Positions 1-8,434 of a stretch of DNA of 64,000 bases are shown piece after piece. Below the pieces are notes generated by a model. The model was given only the letters and a program-made list of their open reading frames with translations, was not told the DNA's origin and did not search any database. The stretch comes from Ignavibacteria bacterium (lineage in GTDB: Bacteria; Bacteroidota; Ignavibacteria; Ignavibacteriales; SURF-24): the NCBI GenBank assembly GCA_025612375.1, contig JAAXKN010000013.1, positions 1 through 64,000 of the forward strand. Direction: 5' to 3'. The position numbers and the translations under genes were made by a program. Numbering within the stretch: position 1 is the stretch's first letter; every line of letters begins with the position of its first letter.

Positions 1-140
1 ACTTTTTATTTACCTGCAAAAAATTCAGGGGAACTTGACTTTGCACATTTCCTGCATTGTCTGGTTATGCTGTTGCAATTAGTTAAATATTTTTATTTCT
101 TATAGTACTAAAAGAGACACTAAATCAGGAGATTATCTTC

Positions 141-554
141 ATGGAAACTATCAGTGCTCTTATGATCGAAGACAGCCTTGGCGACGGTCATTATATCAGC
201 CAGATTATTCAGGAAGAGGAAAAGATTAAGATAACTGTTGAACAGACCTTCCGGCTTTCTACGGGACTGGATAAGCTGAGTAAGCATAAATATGATGTCA
301 TACTCCTTGACCTTTCACTGCCTGACAGTACAGGCCTGGCTACGCTTACACGACTTCTTCAGGATGCAAAGAATACACCGGTTGTTGTGATGACTGGTTT
401 GGAAGACGAGGAACTGGCCCTGAAGGCAGTTAAGCTCGGTGCTCAGGATTACCTTATAAAATATCAGATCGACTGCCGTACACTGGTCCGCTCAATTTGT
501 TATGCTATTGCAAGACAAAATACCTCGAAGATTTCAGCGGAGACCTGCCTCTGA
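141..554 (+). CDS. Single-domain response regulator (receiver only)
   Basis: A 137-residue protein that is a CheY-like receiver domain with no output domain. The acidic pair lies at E10-D11, the phospho-acceptor is D57 in the segment ILLDLSLPDS, T85 is the switch Thr and K107 the conserved Lys. It probably relays phosphate from a hybrid or orphan kinase, possibly the PAS kinase 390 bp downstream; that pairing is inferred only from proximity. AGGAG sits 8 nt before the ATG. The usual third acidic residue is replaced (EDS rather than EDD), a common tolerated variation. Confidence 0.9.
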   Translation: METISALMIEDSLGDGHYISQIIQEEEKIKITVEQTFRLSTGLDKLSKHKYDVILLDLSLPDSTGLATLTRLLQDAKNTPVVVMTGLEDEELALKAVKLGAQDYLIKYQIDCRTLVRSICYAIARQNTSKISAETCL

Positions 555-593
555 AGAAACTTTTACTTTCCGGGCCTTTATAAAGACTGTTGG

Positions 594-633
594 CTTAAAA
601 AGAAAAAAGCCCCGCCTTTTAATGACGGAGCTT
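594..633 (-). terminator. Intrinsic terminator reading on the minus strand
   Basis: On the minus strand AAGCTCCGTC pairs with GGCGGGGCTT over 10 positions, two of them G-U wobbles, and is followed by TTTTTTCTTTTT. On the plus strand those wobbles become A-C mismatches and there is no following T-run. The hairpin therefore terminates leftward transcription, although no recognised minus-strand gene lies upstream. Confidence 0.6.
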
Positions 634-944
634 CTGATTCTTAATGCAAACAAAGCAGAATCTGCACCGCAATAAACCTTCGTTTATGTGCGCCTGCATT
701 CCTGTTTCCTTAGCTGTAAGAACCTGATAAGAAGTACGTTTTCATGGCTATAATACCTCATAGTATGGCCTTCATCAATGTATAAAAATCTCCATTCCCT
801 GATTTGTCTCCTGCTTTTAAGATTCTTGCCTGCCGGATTAAAAAATGGATTATTTGCTATTTAAATTTCAATTTTCCTTTCGATAATAATGCGATATTTA
901 CTATTTCCTTGCTTAAATGCGAAAACAACTAATCTGAGCGGAAA
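634..944 (-). other. Gene-free stretch; possible small minus-strand transcript
   Basis: No recognisable gene lies between the receiver gene and the PAS kinase. Because a minus-strand terminator closes this stretch, a short leftward transcript is possible. The best small ORF I can read is 26 codons on the minus strand (699 down to 619), starting MQAHINEG and containing a CRFCFVC segment, with AAGGA and CAGGA before its ATG and its stop inside the terminator stem. It could equally be a non-coding RNA or nothing. Confidence 0.2.
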
Positions 945-2816
945 ATGAGCAGAATCCCCAAATCTGATGTTGAAATCTTAAGCGACCTGTTTAATAATAT
1001 TCCTATCGGGGTGTATATGACTACACCGGGCGGGAAAATATTAAAAGCAAATAAAGCCCTTATGCAGATGATGGGATATGATTCTTATGAGGACTTTTTA
1101 AGATTGGATCTGGAGGATGAAGCGTCTCTTAATCACGGCTATTCGAGGAAACAGTTCCGCGAACTCCTGGAGAAAAATGGGGAAGTGATCGGGCTGGAAA
1201 ATTCCTGGCGCAAAGAAAACGGCGAACTCATCTATATACGCGAAAATGCCCGGATCATTAGGGACGATGATGGCAGTATTGTTTATCAGGGTACTGTTGA
1301 AGATATAACAGAACGCAAAAACCTTGAAATGAATCTTTTGGAAAAAGAGGTCCGTTTCCGTACTTCAATTGAGAACATGCTGGACTGTTTTGCCATTTTC
1401 GAGCCTGTAAGAAATGAAAGCGGCTTAATTACAGACTTTATATTTGAGTACGTGAACGAGGCAGCATGCCGCTTCAGCGGAAATTCACGCAGTGAACTTA
1501 TCAATAGCAGGCTTTTTACAAAATTCCCTGACAGCAAATCTTCAGGCCTTTTTATGAATTACTGCAGCGTGGCCGATTCCGGCAGGCCTTTTATGAAGGA
1601 TTCCTTTCCTATCGGAAACCCTGCTGAAGGCAGAGCAATCAGGTATTTTGATGTCAGAATAGTCAGACTTGGCTCCGGGATTGCTGTAACCTGGCGTGAG
1701 GTGACAGAGAAAATACAGGCTGAGAACAGCCTCCGTCAAAGTGAATCACGCTACAGAACGCTGGCCAGCAACTTCCCGAACGGTGCCGTAGTACTTTTTG
1801 ACCACGACTTCCGCTACCTCCTTGCTGAGGGAAAAGAAATTGAAAATGCCGGATTTTCGAGGGATAAGCTTCTGGGCAAAACAATGTCTGAAACCTTCAG
1901 CCCCAGGGTTTGTGCCATACTTAATGCCCCTTATAGTGCAGCCATAAGGGGTGAAACAAGCATGTTTGAACTGGATGGAATTGCAGGGGACTGCTATCTG
2001 GTTTATACTGTCCCGATCAAAGATGATTTGGGTGTGGTTGTGGCAGGTATGGCTATGTTTCAGAATATTACACACATGAAAAACATTGAAAAAGAGCTCA
2101 AGGAGATAAACGCCAGCAAGGATAAGTTCTTTTCCATTATATCACACGATCTTAAAAGCCCCTTTAGTTCGCTTCTTGGATTTTCGGAATTCCTGGCCAG
2201 CGATTTTGAACAGCTTTCCCCTGAGGAGGTTAAAACATTTGCGCAGAATATTTATAAATCGGCCAAAAGCGTTTTTGACCTGCTGGAAAACCTCCTCCAG
2301 TGGTCCAGATTGCAGACGGGCGGCATGGAGTATTCACCCGTAAGATTTAATCTTGAAGAACTGATTGACGACATATATAATATTTACGAAATAAGCGCTA
2401 TTAGAAAAAAAATCAGGCTTAACATTAATACTTCGGGGCCAGTTGAGGTCTATGCCGATAAGAATATGATTGAAACTGTTTTAAGGAACTTAGTCTCAAA
2501 CGCTATAAAGTTTACAGGGGCAGGCGGTGAAGTGGAAATTAAAGTTGAAAAGTCGGACCTTAAAGCCCTGGTTTCCGTAAAAGACAGCGGTGTGGGAATA
2601 AGCCCTGAAAACCAGAAGAAGCTTTTTGAAATCGGAGAAAAACTTTCCACTCCCGGCACCGACAGGGAAAGGGGAACTGGCCTTGGACTTATAATCAGTA
2701 AAGAGTTTATAGATAAAAATAATGGCATTCTGAATGTAAAAAGCGACCCGGATAAGGGCTCCTGCTTTAGTTTTGCCCTACCCGAATTCCGCCGGGAAAT
2801 AGAACTTAAATTCTGA
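945..2816 (+). CDS. Soluble multi-PAS sensor histidine kinase
   Basis: A 623-residue protein without membrane segments. Three PAS-like domains lie at roughly residues 10-125, 133-262 and 268-384, followed by a HisKA dimerisation domain with phospho-acceptor H401 in IISHDLKSPF and an HATPase domain at about 500-615 with N-box RNLVSNAIKF, G1 DSGVGIS and G2 GTGLGL. It should autophosphorylate in response to a cytoplasmic ligand or redox cue sensed by the PAS domains; the signal cannot be read. No response regulator is adjacent downstream, and the receiver-only protein upstream is a possible partner. The ATG follows GAGCGGAAA, a weak Shine-Dalgarno. Confidence 0.93.
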   Translation: MSRIPKSDVEILSDLFNNIPIGVYMTTPGGKILKANKALMQMMGYDSYEDFLRLDLEDEASLNHGYSRKQFRELLEKNGEVIGLENSWRKENGELIYIRENARIIRDDDGSIVYQGTVEDITERKNLEMNLLEKEVRFRTSIENMLDCFAIFEPVRNESGLITDFIFEYVNEAACRFSGNSRSELINSRLFTKFPDSKSSGLFMNYCSVADSGRPFMKDSFPIGNPAEGRAIRYFDVRIVRLGSGIAVTWREVTEKIQAENSLRQSESRYRTLASNFPNGAVVLFDHDFRYLLAEGKEIENAGFSRDKLLGKTMSETFSPRVCAILNAPYSAAIRGETSMFELDGIAGDCYLVYTVPIKDDLGVVVAGMAMFQNITHMKNIEKELKEINASKDKFFSIISHDLKSPFSSLLGFSEFLASDFEQLSPEEVKTFAQNIYKSAKSVFDLLENLLQWSRLQTGGMEYSPVRFNLEELIDDIYNIYEISAIRKKIRLNINTSGPVEVYADKNMIETVLRNLVSNAIKFTGAGGEVEIKVEKSDLKALVSVKDSGVGISPENQKKLFEIGEKLSTPGTDRERGTGLGLIISKEFIDKNNGILNVKSDPDKGSCFSFALPEFRREIELKF

Positions 2817-2956
2817 TTAAGAACTCTTCCTGCCGCCACTTTTCTCATCGAAAAATGGGATTGACTATTAACCCCCGAATGTTATTTTTCAAATGTAACA
2901 TCTCAAATTTCCACATCATCTTGACAAAACCTTTCAATTAAAAAACGGAGGGAGCG

Positions 2957-3340
2957 ATGTCAGAGGAATTCAAATCCACAGAGGAACTGCTTCTTGAATG
3001 CAACAGGCTGGCTGAATACCTGGGTGTACATCCTTACTGCTATCAGGATGAAAAGCTGGTCCAGATTAACAGGAGGCCGGATCCCATTTCCACGAGCCAT
3101 ATAGAATGGACGCCCGGAACGCGCAGGATCGTCACAAACATCAAGTACTTTACAGAACTCTTCCCATACTATGAATGGGAGGCAAAGGAGGTCTCGGAGA
3201 TGTACTTCGAGGAGGCCTTACGCGTGATGTTCCAGCGCATTAAAGCTGACGCGGTAATTAAGGCTAAAAGTGAAATCCCCGATTCTGTCTTAAACCAGAT
3301 TGCGGCCGACAAGGTGGAACATATCTTAGAGCAGAGGTGA
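2957..3340 (+). CDS. Conserved-looking hypothetical protein, 127 aa
   Basis: I do not recognise the family. The protein is acidic and soluble, with no signal peptide or membrane segment. The middle part is rich in aromatic residues (YFTELFPYYEWEAKEV) and the C-terminal third is predicted helical. A strong CGGAGGGAG Shine-Dalgarno 4 nt before the ATG and normal codon use support a real gene. It is monocistronic: the kinase upstream ends 140 bp away and the next gene is convergent. Confidence 0.75.
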   Translation: MSEEFKSTEELLLECNRLAEYLGVHPYCYQDEKLVQINRRPDPISTSHIEWTPGTRRIVTNIKYFTELFPYYEWEAKEVSEMYFEEALRVMFQRIKADAVIKAKSEIPDSVLNQIAADKVEHILEQR

Positions 3341-3362
3341 AAATTACAGTGTGAAACCACAA

Positions 3363-3396
3363 CTGCCGGGGAAGCCTTTTGAGAATTCTCCGGCAG
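3363..3396. terminator. Hairpin between convergent genes
   Basis: CTGCCGGGGAA pairs with TTCTCCGGCAG (11 pairs, one wobble) between the ends of the 127-aa gene and the propeller gene. No clear T-run follows on either strand, so termination is inferred from position. Confidence 0.45.
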
Positions 3397-3420
3397 CTGC
3401 AGTCTTAAAGATAAGTACTA

Positions 3421-5532
3421 CTACTTCAAGAGCATCAGTTTTCTGGAGTAATTGAATTCTCCAGCCTGAATTCTATATATGTATACTCCGCTCGGAAGAA
3501 GCGAAGCATTAAACTGAAGAGTGTAGCTTCCTGCTTCTTTATATTCATCTACAAGAGTTGAGATTTCTTTGCCCAGCATATCGTAAATCTTTAGCCTTAC
3601 AAATTTCCCTTCAGGAATAGTATACGATATTTTGGTCGAAGGGTTAAATGGGTTCGGGTAATTCTGCTCCAATGAAAAATGACCCGTAACTACCTGCTTA
3701 TGAGGCTTTATATCCGTCAGATTAACTCCAGCCTCATTGAAAGCCGATAACCCGGTTTCAGTTGCAATCCACATGTTGCCAAGCTTATCAATGTCAATTG
3801 AATTTATGGAATTACCCGCAATTCCGGAGTTAAAGATATTATAAGCCTTCCAGTTTGTACCGTCAAATTTTACGAGCCCATTTTTACCGGTGCCGATCCA
3901 TTTGTTGCCCTGCGGGTCAATTTCAATTACTCTGATTAAGTTTTCCGGCAGTCCGGAATTTGACGTGTTGTAGATTGTCCATGATGTATCATCGAACTTT
4001 GCAAGCCCCTGGTCAAATGTGCCGATCCATTTAGTGCCATTTTTCTCAATTGCAATGGAAGCAACAGCATCGCTTTTAAGTTCTGAATTATATTTATCAT
4101 ACCAGGTCCAGGTCTTACCGTCATACTTTGTAAGAGCGCCTTTCATCGTGCCAAACCACTTATTGCCGTCGTGGTCTACAGCAATGGCAGTTACCTGATA
4201 ATCGGGCAAGAGGGAATTCTGGGGAGAATAGATAGTCGATCTGCCTGAAGCATATTTTACAACTCCGCCTGCTGTCCCAATCCATTGGTCCCCATTTAGG
4301 TCAAATGCCATTGAAGAAATTCCACCATTGGGTAAAGTTACATTCAGCTGTGTATATGTTTGTCCGTCATATTTAACGATACCCGGCCCACAAAGCCACA
4401 CGTTCCCCAGAGAATCTGTCATTAAATTATTTATTGGAAAGTAACCCACATGTGGAGTAGTACTTTTGCAATCCGTAAAAGACTGTCCATCGAACTTATA
4501 AAGATCGTCATACTCATATCCCAGCCATTTAATTCCCTTATCGTCAGCTGCAACTGCACTTATAGCGTTCCAGGGGAGTCCAGTGCTGGTAAAATAAAAG
4601 TCCTTCCACGTCTTTCCGTCAAATTTTGTTATTCCGCCGGGGTGCCCGAAGTACGCATTCCCGTTTTTATCAAATGTAATTGATTTACAGAAGTTGAATT
4701 TGGAATCTGTGTTGGAACTGTTAAAGAAACTCCAGGCTGAATCTTTGTATGCCGCAATTCCTTGGTTATGGCCAACCCAAATAGTTCCGTCCGGGCCGAT
4801 TGATACAGCCATAACAGAAAGCATGGGCAAAGGCGAGTTCTCATGAGTTGAAACGGTCCACGTGGAGTCGTCAAACTTGGAAAGTCCCTCGAGATATGAT
4901 CCTGCCCATTTGTTTCCCATGGAGTCAATTGCTACAGTCTCCATAAAATCGTATCTCAGGCCGGAATTTAAAGTGTTATAATTTGTCCACGTCGAATCAT
5001 TGAATTTTGCAAGGCCGTAAGTAGTTGCCAGCCATTTATTTCCCTTACGGTCGATAACAATTGAACAGACATAATCGCCTGGAATCTTTGAATTTGAAGT
5101 GGTGTAATTTGTCCAGTTTAATCCATCGAACTTAAATAGACCATGTTCAGCTGTCCCAAACCATTTATTTCCTTTTGCCTCTACGGCAATTGCCAGCACC
5201 TGACCAAAGGATAATCCGGATTTTGGACCTGATATGCTATTCCATGACTTTCCGTCAAAGGTAAGCAGGCCTTCTTTTGTCCCAATCCATTTTGTACCGT
5301 TTAAGTCAACAGCAATTGCAGAAACGGCAATGCCGCTTTTTATAATTTCCATTCTACATGTCATTGTATTGAACCTGGCTAGGTATTCCGGCGTACCGAC
5401 CCAGATATAGTTACCTTCCGAGACTTGGCAGGCCGTTGAGGAATTTGCGTAGTAATTGATCCACTGATCCGCCTGCGCCGAAATAAGGCAGGGGAATATG
5501 AAAAAAAGATAGAGAATCCTGAAAAATTTCAT
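3421..5532 (-). CDS. T9SS-exported double beta-propeller protein
   Basis: A 703-residue protein with signal peptide (MKFFRILYLFFIFPCLISA). It carries about 14 repeats of the two-component-regulator propeller type, each built around W-[IVF]-G-T ... G-L-x-K-[FY]-D and spaced about 45 residues apart; 14 blades would make two seven-bladed propellers. The last ~80 residues are a type IX secretion sorting domain (NYPNPFNPST, then KIYDMLGKEI and a final SRKLMLLK). Expected location is the cell surface or medium after C-terminal processing. Unlike hybrid two-component propeller sensors, it has no membrane segment or kinase, so a ligand-binding or adhesive role is more likely than signalling. Transcribed alone on the minus strand. 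Confidence 0.92.
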   Translation of the reverse strand: MKFFRILYLFFIFPCLISAQADQWINYYANSSTACQVSEGNYIWVGTPEYLARFNTMTCRMEIIKSGIAVSAIAVDLNGTKWIGTKEGLLTFDGKSWNSISGPKSGLSFGQVLAIAVEAKGNKWFGTAEHGLFKFDGLNWTNYTTSNSKIPGDYVCSIVIDRKGNKWLATTYGLAKFNDSTWTNYNTLNSGLRYDFMETVAIDSMGNKWAGSYLEGLSKFDDSTWTVSTHENSPLPMLSVMAVSIGPDGTIWVGHNQGIAAYKDSAWSFFNSSNTDSKFNFCKSITFDKNGNAYFGHPGGITKFDGKTWKDFYFTSTGLPWNAISAVAADDKGIKWLGYEYDDLYKFDGQSFTDCKSTTPHVGYFPINNLMTDSLGNVWLCGPGIVKYDGQTYTQLNVTLPNGGISSMAFDLNGDQWIGTAGGVVKYASGRSTIYSPQNSLLPDYQVTAIAVDHDGNKWFGTMKGALTKYDGKTWTWYDKYNSELKSDAVASIAIEKNGTKWIGTFDQGLAKFDDTSWTIYNTSNSGLPENLIRVIEIDPQGNKWIGTGKNGLVKFDGTNWKAYNIFNSGIAGNSINSIDIDKLGNMWIATETGLSAFNEAGVNLTDIKPHKQVVTGHFSLEQNYPNPFNPSTKISYTIPEGKFVRLKIYDMLGKEISTLVDEYKEAGSYTLQFNASLLPSGVYIYRIQAGEFNYSRKLMLLK

Positions 5533-5861
5533 AATTATCTCTTCATTAGTTGTCGGGGAAGATTATTTAATTAAGATCTATAAATACGGGCTTAATTCTT
5601 ATGCATAAGAAGGTAATAAATAAAATACTGTGAAAGGATCTTTTCACTCCGGCCCCTTTTATTAATACTGAAATTCCCATAGATGCACTACTTTGAAATT
5701 AAACATATGCAAATACGGGTGAAATATCAATTATTGGAAAATGGAAAAGAAAAAATAAAATGGATAAAAAGGAAAATTAAGCTTATAATAAAATAAGCTA
5801 AGAACAGATGATTAATTAATGATTGAAGGGCAAAAAGCAATTGTGCAGAGGCAAATGAGGA
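5533..5861. promoter_or_regulatory. Divergent intergenic region with a 16-bp perfect palindrome
   Basis: This 329-bp gap separates the divergent propeller and mlaE genes and holds no recognisable gene. It contains the perfect palindrome TTCTTATGCATAAGAA at 5596-5611 and a second inverted repeat, GTGAAA-N6-TTTCAC, at 5630-5647. The string AAATACGGG occurs twice (near 5583 and 5712). These are candidate operator sites for either gene; no regulator can be assigned. Confidence 0.35.
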
Positions 5862-6641
5862 ATGACTGAGGTTACAAATACTGCTAAGAATTCTTTTACA
5901 GAAAAAATTAAAAAGCTCCAGGAGTACTCTTTCCTGGTTGCTGATATATTCAGGCTTTCTCCCACTGCAGCCCAAAACCGGAGGACGATTCTTTCTGAAA
6001 TGTACCTCATTGGTACACAGGCGGTTCTGCTGGTTCTGGTCGGGGGACTATTCACTGGCATTATTCTCGCCATCGAGACAGGGCATAACCTTGAAAAGTT
6101 CGGCGCAACGTTTATGATCAGCCGCACTGTTTCATACGGTATGATAAGGGAATTGGGCCCTGCTATTACCGGACTTTTGCTTGCCGCTCGTACGGGAGCC
6201 AAAAACACCTCGGAAATAGGAACCATGCAGCTGAGTGAACAGATTGATGCCCTGAGAGCTTTTGGCCTGAACCCCGTGGTTAAACTTGTCATTCCAAGAG
6301 TGGCTGCCGCACTCATTATGTTTCTTCCTCTTACAATGATTGCAGATATGGCGGGGATCTTAGGAGGAATGTTTATTACAAAAATGACATTTAATATCGA
6401 CCTGGCTTACTTCTGGAATACGGCAATTAACATCCTTGCCTTCAGGGATATATTTGTCGGGACCTTCAAACCTATTTTCTTTTCTTTCTTTATCTCAAGC
6501 ATCAGCTGCTTCTATGGGCTTATAACAAGAGGGGGCACTGCAAACCTGGGGAAAAATGCTATTAATTCCGTCGTGATCTCTTCAATGGTGGTAATACTGC
6601 TTGACTTTATTTTCACCAAGGTTATCTGGGAAATTATGTGA
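5862..6641 (+). CDS. mlaE: MlaE-family ABC transporter permease
   Basis: A 259-residue inner-membrane permease for MCE-type phospholipid transport between the two membranes. The family core is clear: GGLFTGIILAIETGHNLEKF, then RELGPAITGLLLAARTGA and TSEIGTMQLSEQIDAL, followed by three further hydrophobic segments. The ATPase gene starts 1 nt after its stop (TGA-A-ATG) and mlaD follows, forming an EFD operon. No MlaB or MlaC is next to it, which is usual outside proteobacteria. The ATG at 5862 follows GAGG; a shorter out-of-frame ATG 7 nt earlier ends at once. Confidence 0.95.
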   Translation: MTEVTNTAKNSFTEKIKKLQEYSFLVADIFRLSPTAAQNRRTILSEMYLIGTQAVLLVLVGGLFTGIILAIETGHNLEKFGATFMISRTVSYGMIRELGPAITGLLLAARTGAKNTSEIGTMQLSEQIDALRAFGLNPVVKLVIPRVAAALIMFLPLTMIADMAGILGGMFITKMTFNIDLAYFWNTAINILAFRDIFVGTFKPIFFSFFISSISCFYGLITRGGTANLGKNAINSVVISSMVVILLDFIFTKVIWEIM

Positions 6642-6642
6642 A

Positions 6643-7407
6643 ATGATCGAACTGAAAAACATATTCCTCAACCTTAACGGCAAGACGATTCTCGAAGATG
6701 TTTCTCTGGAAGTTGAACACGGGCAGACACATGTTATTCTGGGGCCAAGCGGAGCCGGCAAGAGTACAATATTAAAGGTTATTCTGGGGCTTGTGAAAAT
6801 TGATGGTGGGGAGGTGGTTATTGATGGAAAGGAAATTTCATCGCTTCCGGAAAAGGAGGCCATTGCAGCAAGACGCCAGATGGGCGTCGTCTTCCAGGGA
6901 AATGCACTCTTTGATTCCCTTAGTGTCAGGGATAATACCGCCTACTTCCTTAAGGACTCCAACATGTTTTCAAAAAAAGAAATTGATGAAAAAGTTGAAC
7001 GGGTGCTCTCTTTCGTGAATCTGGACGGGACGGAGGATCTTTACCCTGATCAGCTAAGCGGGGGCATGAAAAAACGCCTCGCTGTTGCCCGCGCACTTGT
7101 GAGCACGCCCAAGATAATTCTTTATGATGAACCCACAACCGGTCTCGACCCGATAAACTCAAAAGCTGTACTGCACCTGATTCAGAGACTTAAAGGCACA
7201 GGTACAACTTCTGTTGTGGTAACGCATATAATAAATGATGCAATTATGCTCGGCGATACATTGACCATTATAGAAAATGGTAAAATTATTGAATCCGGGA
7301 CAATTAAAAAAATTCTCCAGTCGGAAAATAAATTTGTTAAGGATTTCTTTTATGAGGTTTTCCAGGATTCTTCGGTATTAAATGAAATTGAAACCAGAAA
7401 ACAATGA
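6643..7407 (+). CDS. mlaF: MlaF-family ABC transporter ATPase
   Basis: A 254-residue ATPase that powers lipid movement through the MlaE permease. Walker A is GPSGAGKST (residues 34-42), the signature is LSGGMKKRLAVARAL, and Walker B is IILYDEPTTGLD with the D-loop following; the switch His is in VVVTHI. I start it at the ATG at 6643 (MIELKN...), 1 nt after the mlaE stop; an in-frame start at 6601 would add 14 residues that merely read through the mlaE end. Its stop overlaps the mlaD start (ATGA), so translation is coupled. Confidence 0.95.
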   Translation: MIELKNIFLNLNGKTILEDVSLEVEHGQTHVILGPSGAGKSTILKVILGLVKIDGGEVVIDGKEISSLPEKEAIAARRQMGVVFQGNALFDSLSVRDNTAYFLKDSNMFSKKEIDEKVERVLSFVNLDGTEDLYPDQLSGGMKKRLAVARALVSTPKIILYDEPTTGLDPINSKAVLHLIQRLKGTGTTSVVVTHIINDAIMLGDTLTIIENGKIIESGTIKKILQSENKFVKDFFYEVFQDSSVLNEIETRKQ

Positions 7408-8360
7408 GTAATGAAAAAAACATCAGCTTAAGGGTCGGATTTACTGTACTGGCGGGACTCATAGTGCTTTTTATTTTTGCAATTCTGGTCGGCACCAATG
7501 AGTTTCTCTTTTCCAGAACATATACTCTTTATATTAAACTTAGTAATACTGCGGGGCTTGTAGCCGGGGCACCGGTTACTTTGGCAGGTTATAAAGTAGG
7601 GGATGTAAGGGCAGTTGAGTTCGTTGTAATGAATAATCAGCCTGTTATACGCGTAAACCTGAGAATTAAAACTGAATACAAAGAACAGATCCGTTCAGAT
7701 TCAAAAGTAAGAATTACCAGCATTGGAATTTTAGGCGATAAATTTGTTGATGTTTCTCTGGGAAATCCCGGCGCCAGGTCAGTTCCCGAAGGCTCTTTCC
7801 TCGAAGTAGAACCAACCTTTTCACTGGACAATCTGGCTAAGAACATTACCCCCAATATTGAAAAGTTTAATTCAATTATTGACAATATTAAATCGGTAAC
7901 TGATTCAATTTCAAAAGGAAAGGGGACACTTGGCGAACTGATAAATAACCGTTCTGCAATTGCCGGAATAAATGATGCAATAAAAAGAATAGATCTTGCA
8001 CTTATCGCTCTTGAAAATAAAAAGGGATCTTTAGGCAGGCTGCTTCATGATTCAACACTCTACAATGGCCTTTCTTCAACGGCACTTAACCTGAAAAAGC
8101 TCACCGAGGGGTTAAACCGCGGGAAGGGCACGCTGGGAAAAATGATTGCAAGCGACTCTCTTTATAGCAGCCTTGTAAATTCCTCAGGACAGTTAAACCG
8201 TTTCATCAGCAAAGCCCAGAACGACAGTACGGTTTTTGGCGGGCTGGTGGGAGACAAAAAACTGTACCGCGATATAAACCTCCTGATCCAGGAACTCAAC
8301 TCGCTCATCTCGGACATTAAAACTCACCCGGAAAAGTATGTTAAAGTATCAGTATTTTAG
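7404..8360 (+). CDS. mlaD: MlaD-family MCE-domain lipid-binding protein
   Basis: A 318-residue protein with one N-terminal membrane anchor (about residues 13-32) and an MCE domain at about 41-118 (AGLVAGAPVTLAGYKVGDVR, then VRITSIGILGDKFVDVS). The remaining ~190 residues are helical with repeated KGSLGRLL/KGTLGKMI motifs, as in long MCE proteins whose C-terminal helices extend the lipid channel. It should form a periplasmic hexamer on top of MlaE. Its ATG overlaps the mlaF stop and a hairpin follows the gene. Confidence 0.93.
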   Translation: MSNEKNISLRVGFTVLAGLIVLFIFAILVGTNEFLFSRTYTLYIKLSNTAGLVAGAPVTLAGYKVGDVRAVEFVVMNNQPVIRVNLRIKTEYKEQIRSDSKVRITSIGILGDKFVDVSLGNPGARSVPEGSFLEVEPTFSLDNLAKNITPNIEKFNSIIDNIKSVTDSISKGKGTLGELINNRSAIAGINDAIKRIDLALIALENKKGSLGRLLHDSTLYNGLSSTALNLKKLTEGLNRGKGTLGKMIASDSLYSSLVNSSGQLNRFISKAQNDSTVFGGLVGDKKLYRDINLLIQELNSLISDIKTHPEKYVKVSVF

Positions 8361-8400
8361 AATTGAATGCTTGACCAAAAATCTGGAACATTAATCTCTA

Positions 8401-8434
8401 GACAGGTGTAGAGAGGAACCTGTCCTTACTTTTT
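8401..8434 (+). terminator. Probable terminator of the mlaEFD operon
   Basis: GACAGGT and ACCTGTC form a perfect 7-bp stem with a 10-nt loop, followed by CTTACTTTTT. It lies 40 bp after mlaD and overlaps the end of the convergent kinase gene. Confidence 0.6.

Noticed and set aside
61-76. TGGTTATGCTGTTGCA upstream of the receiver gene as a sigma-54 promoter
   Set aside because: Spacing is right but three of the -24 positions disagree with the consensus; too weak to call.
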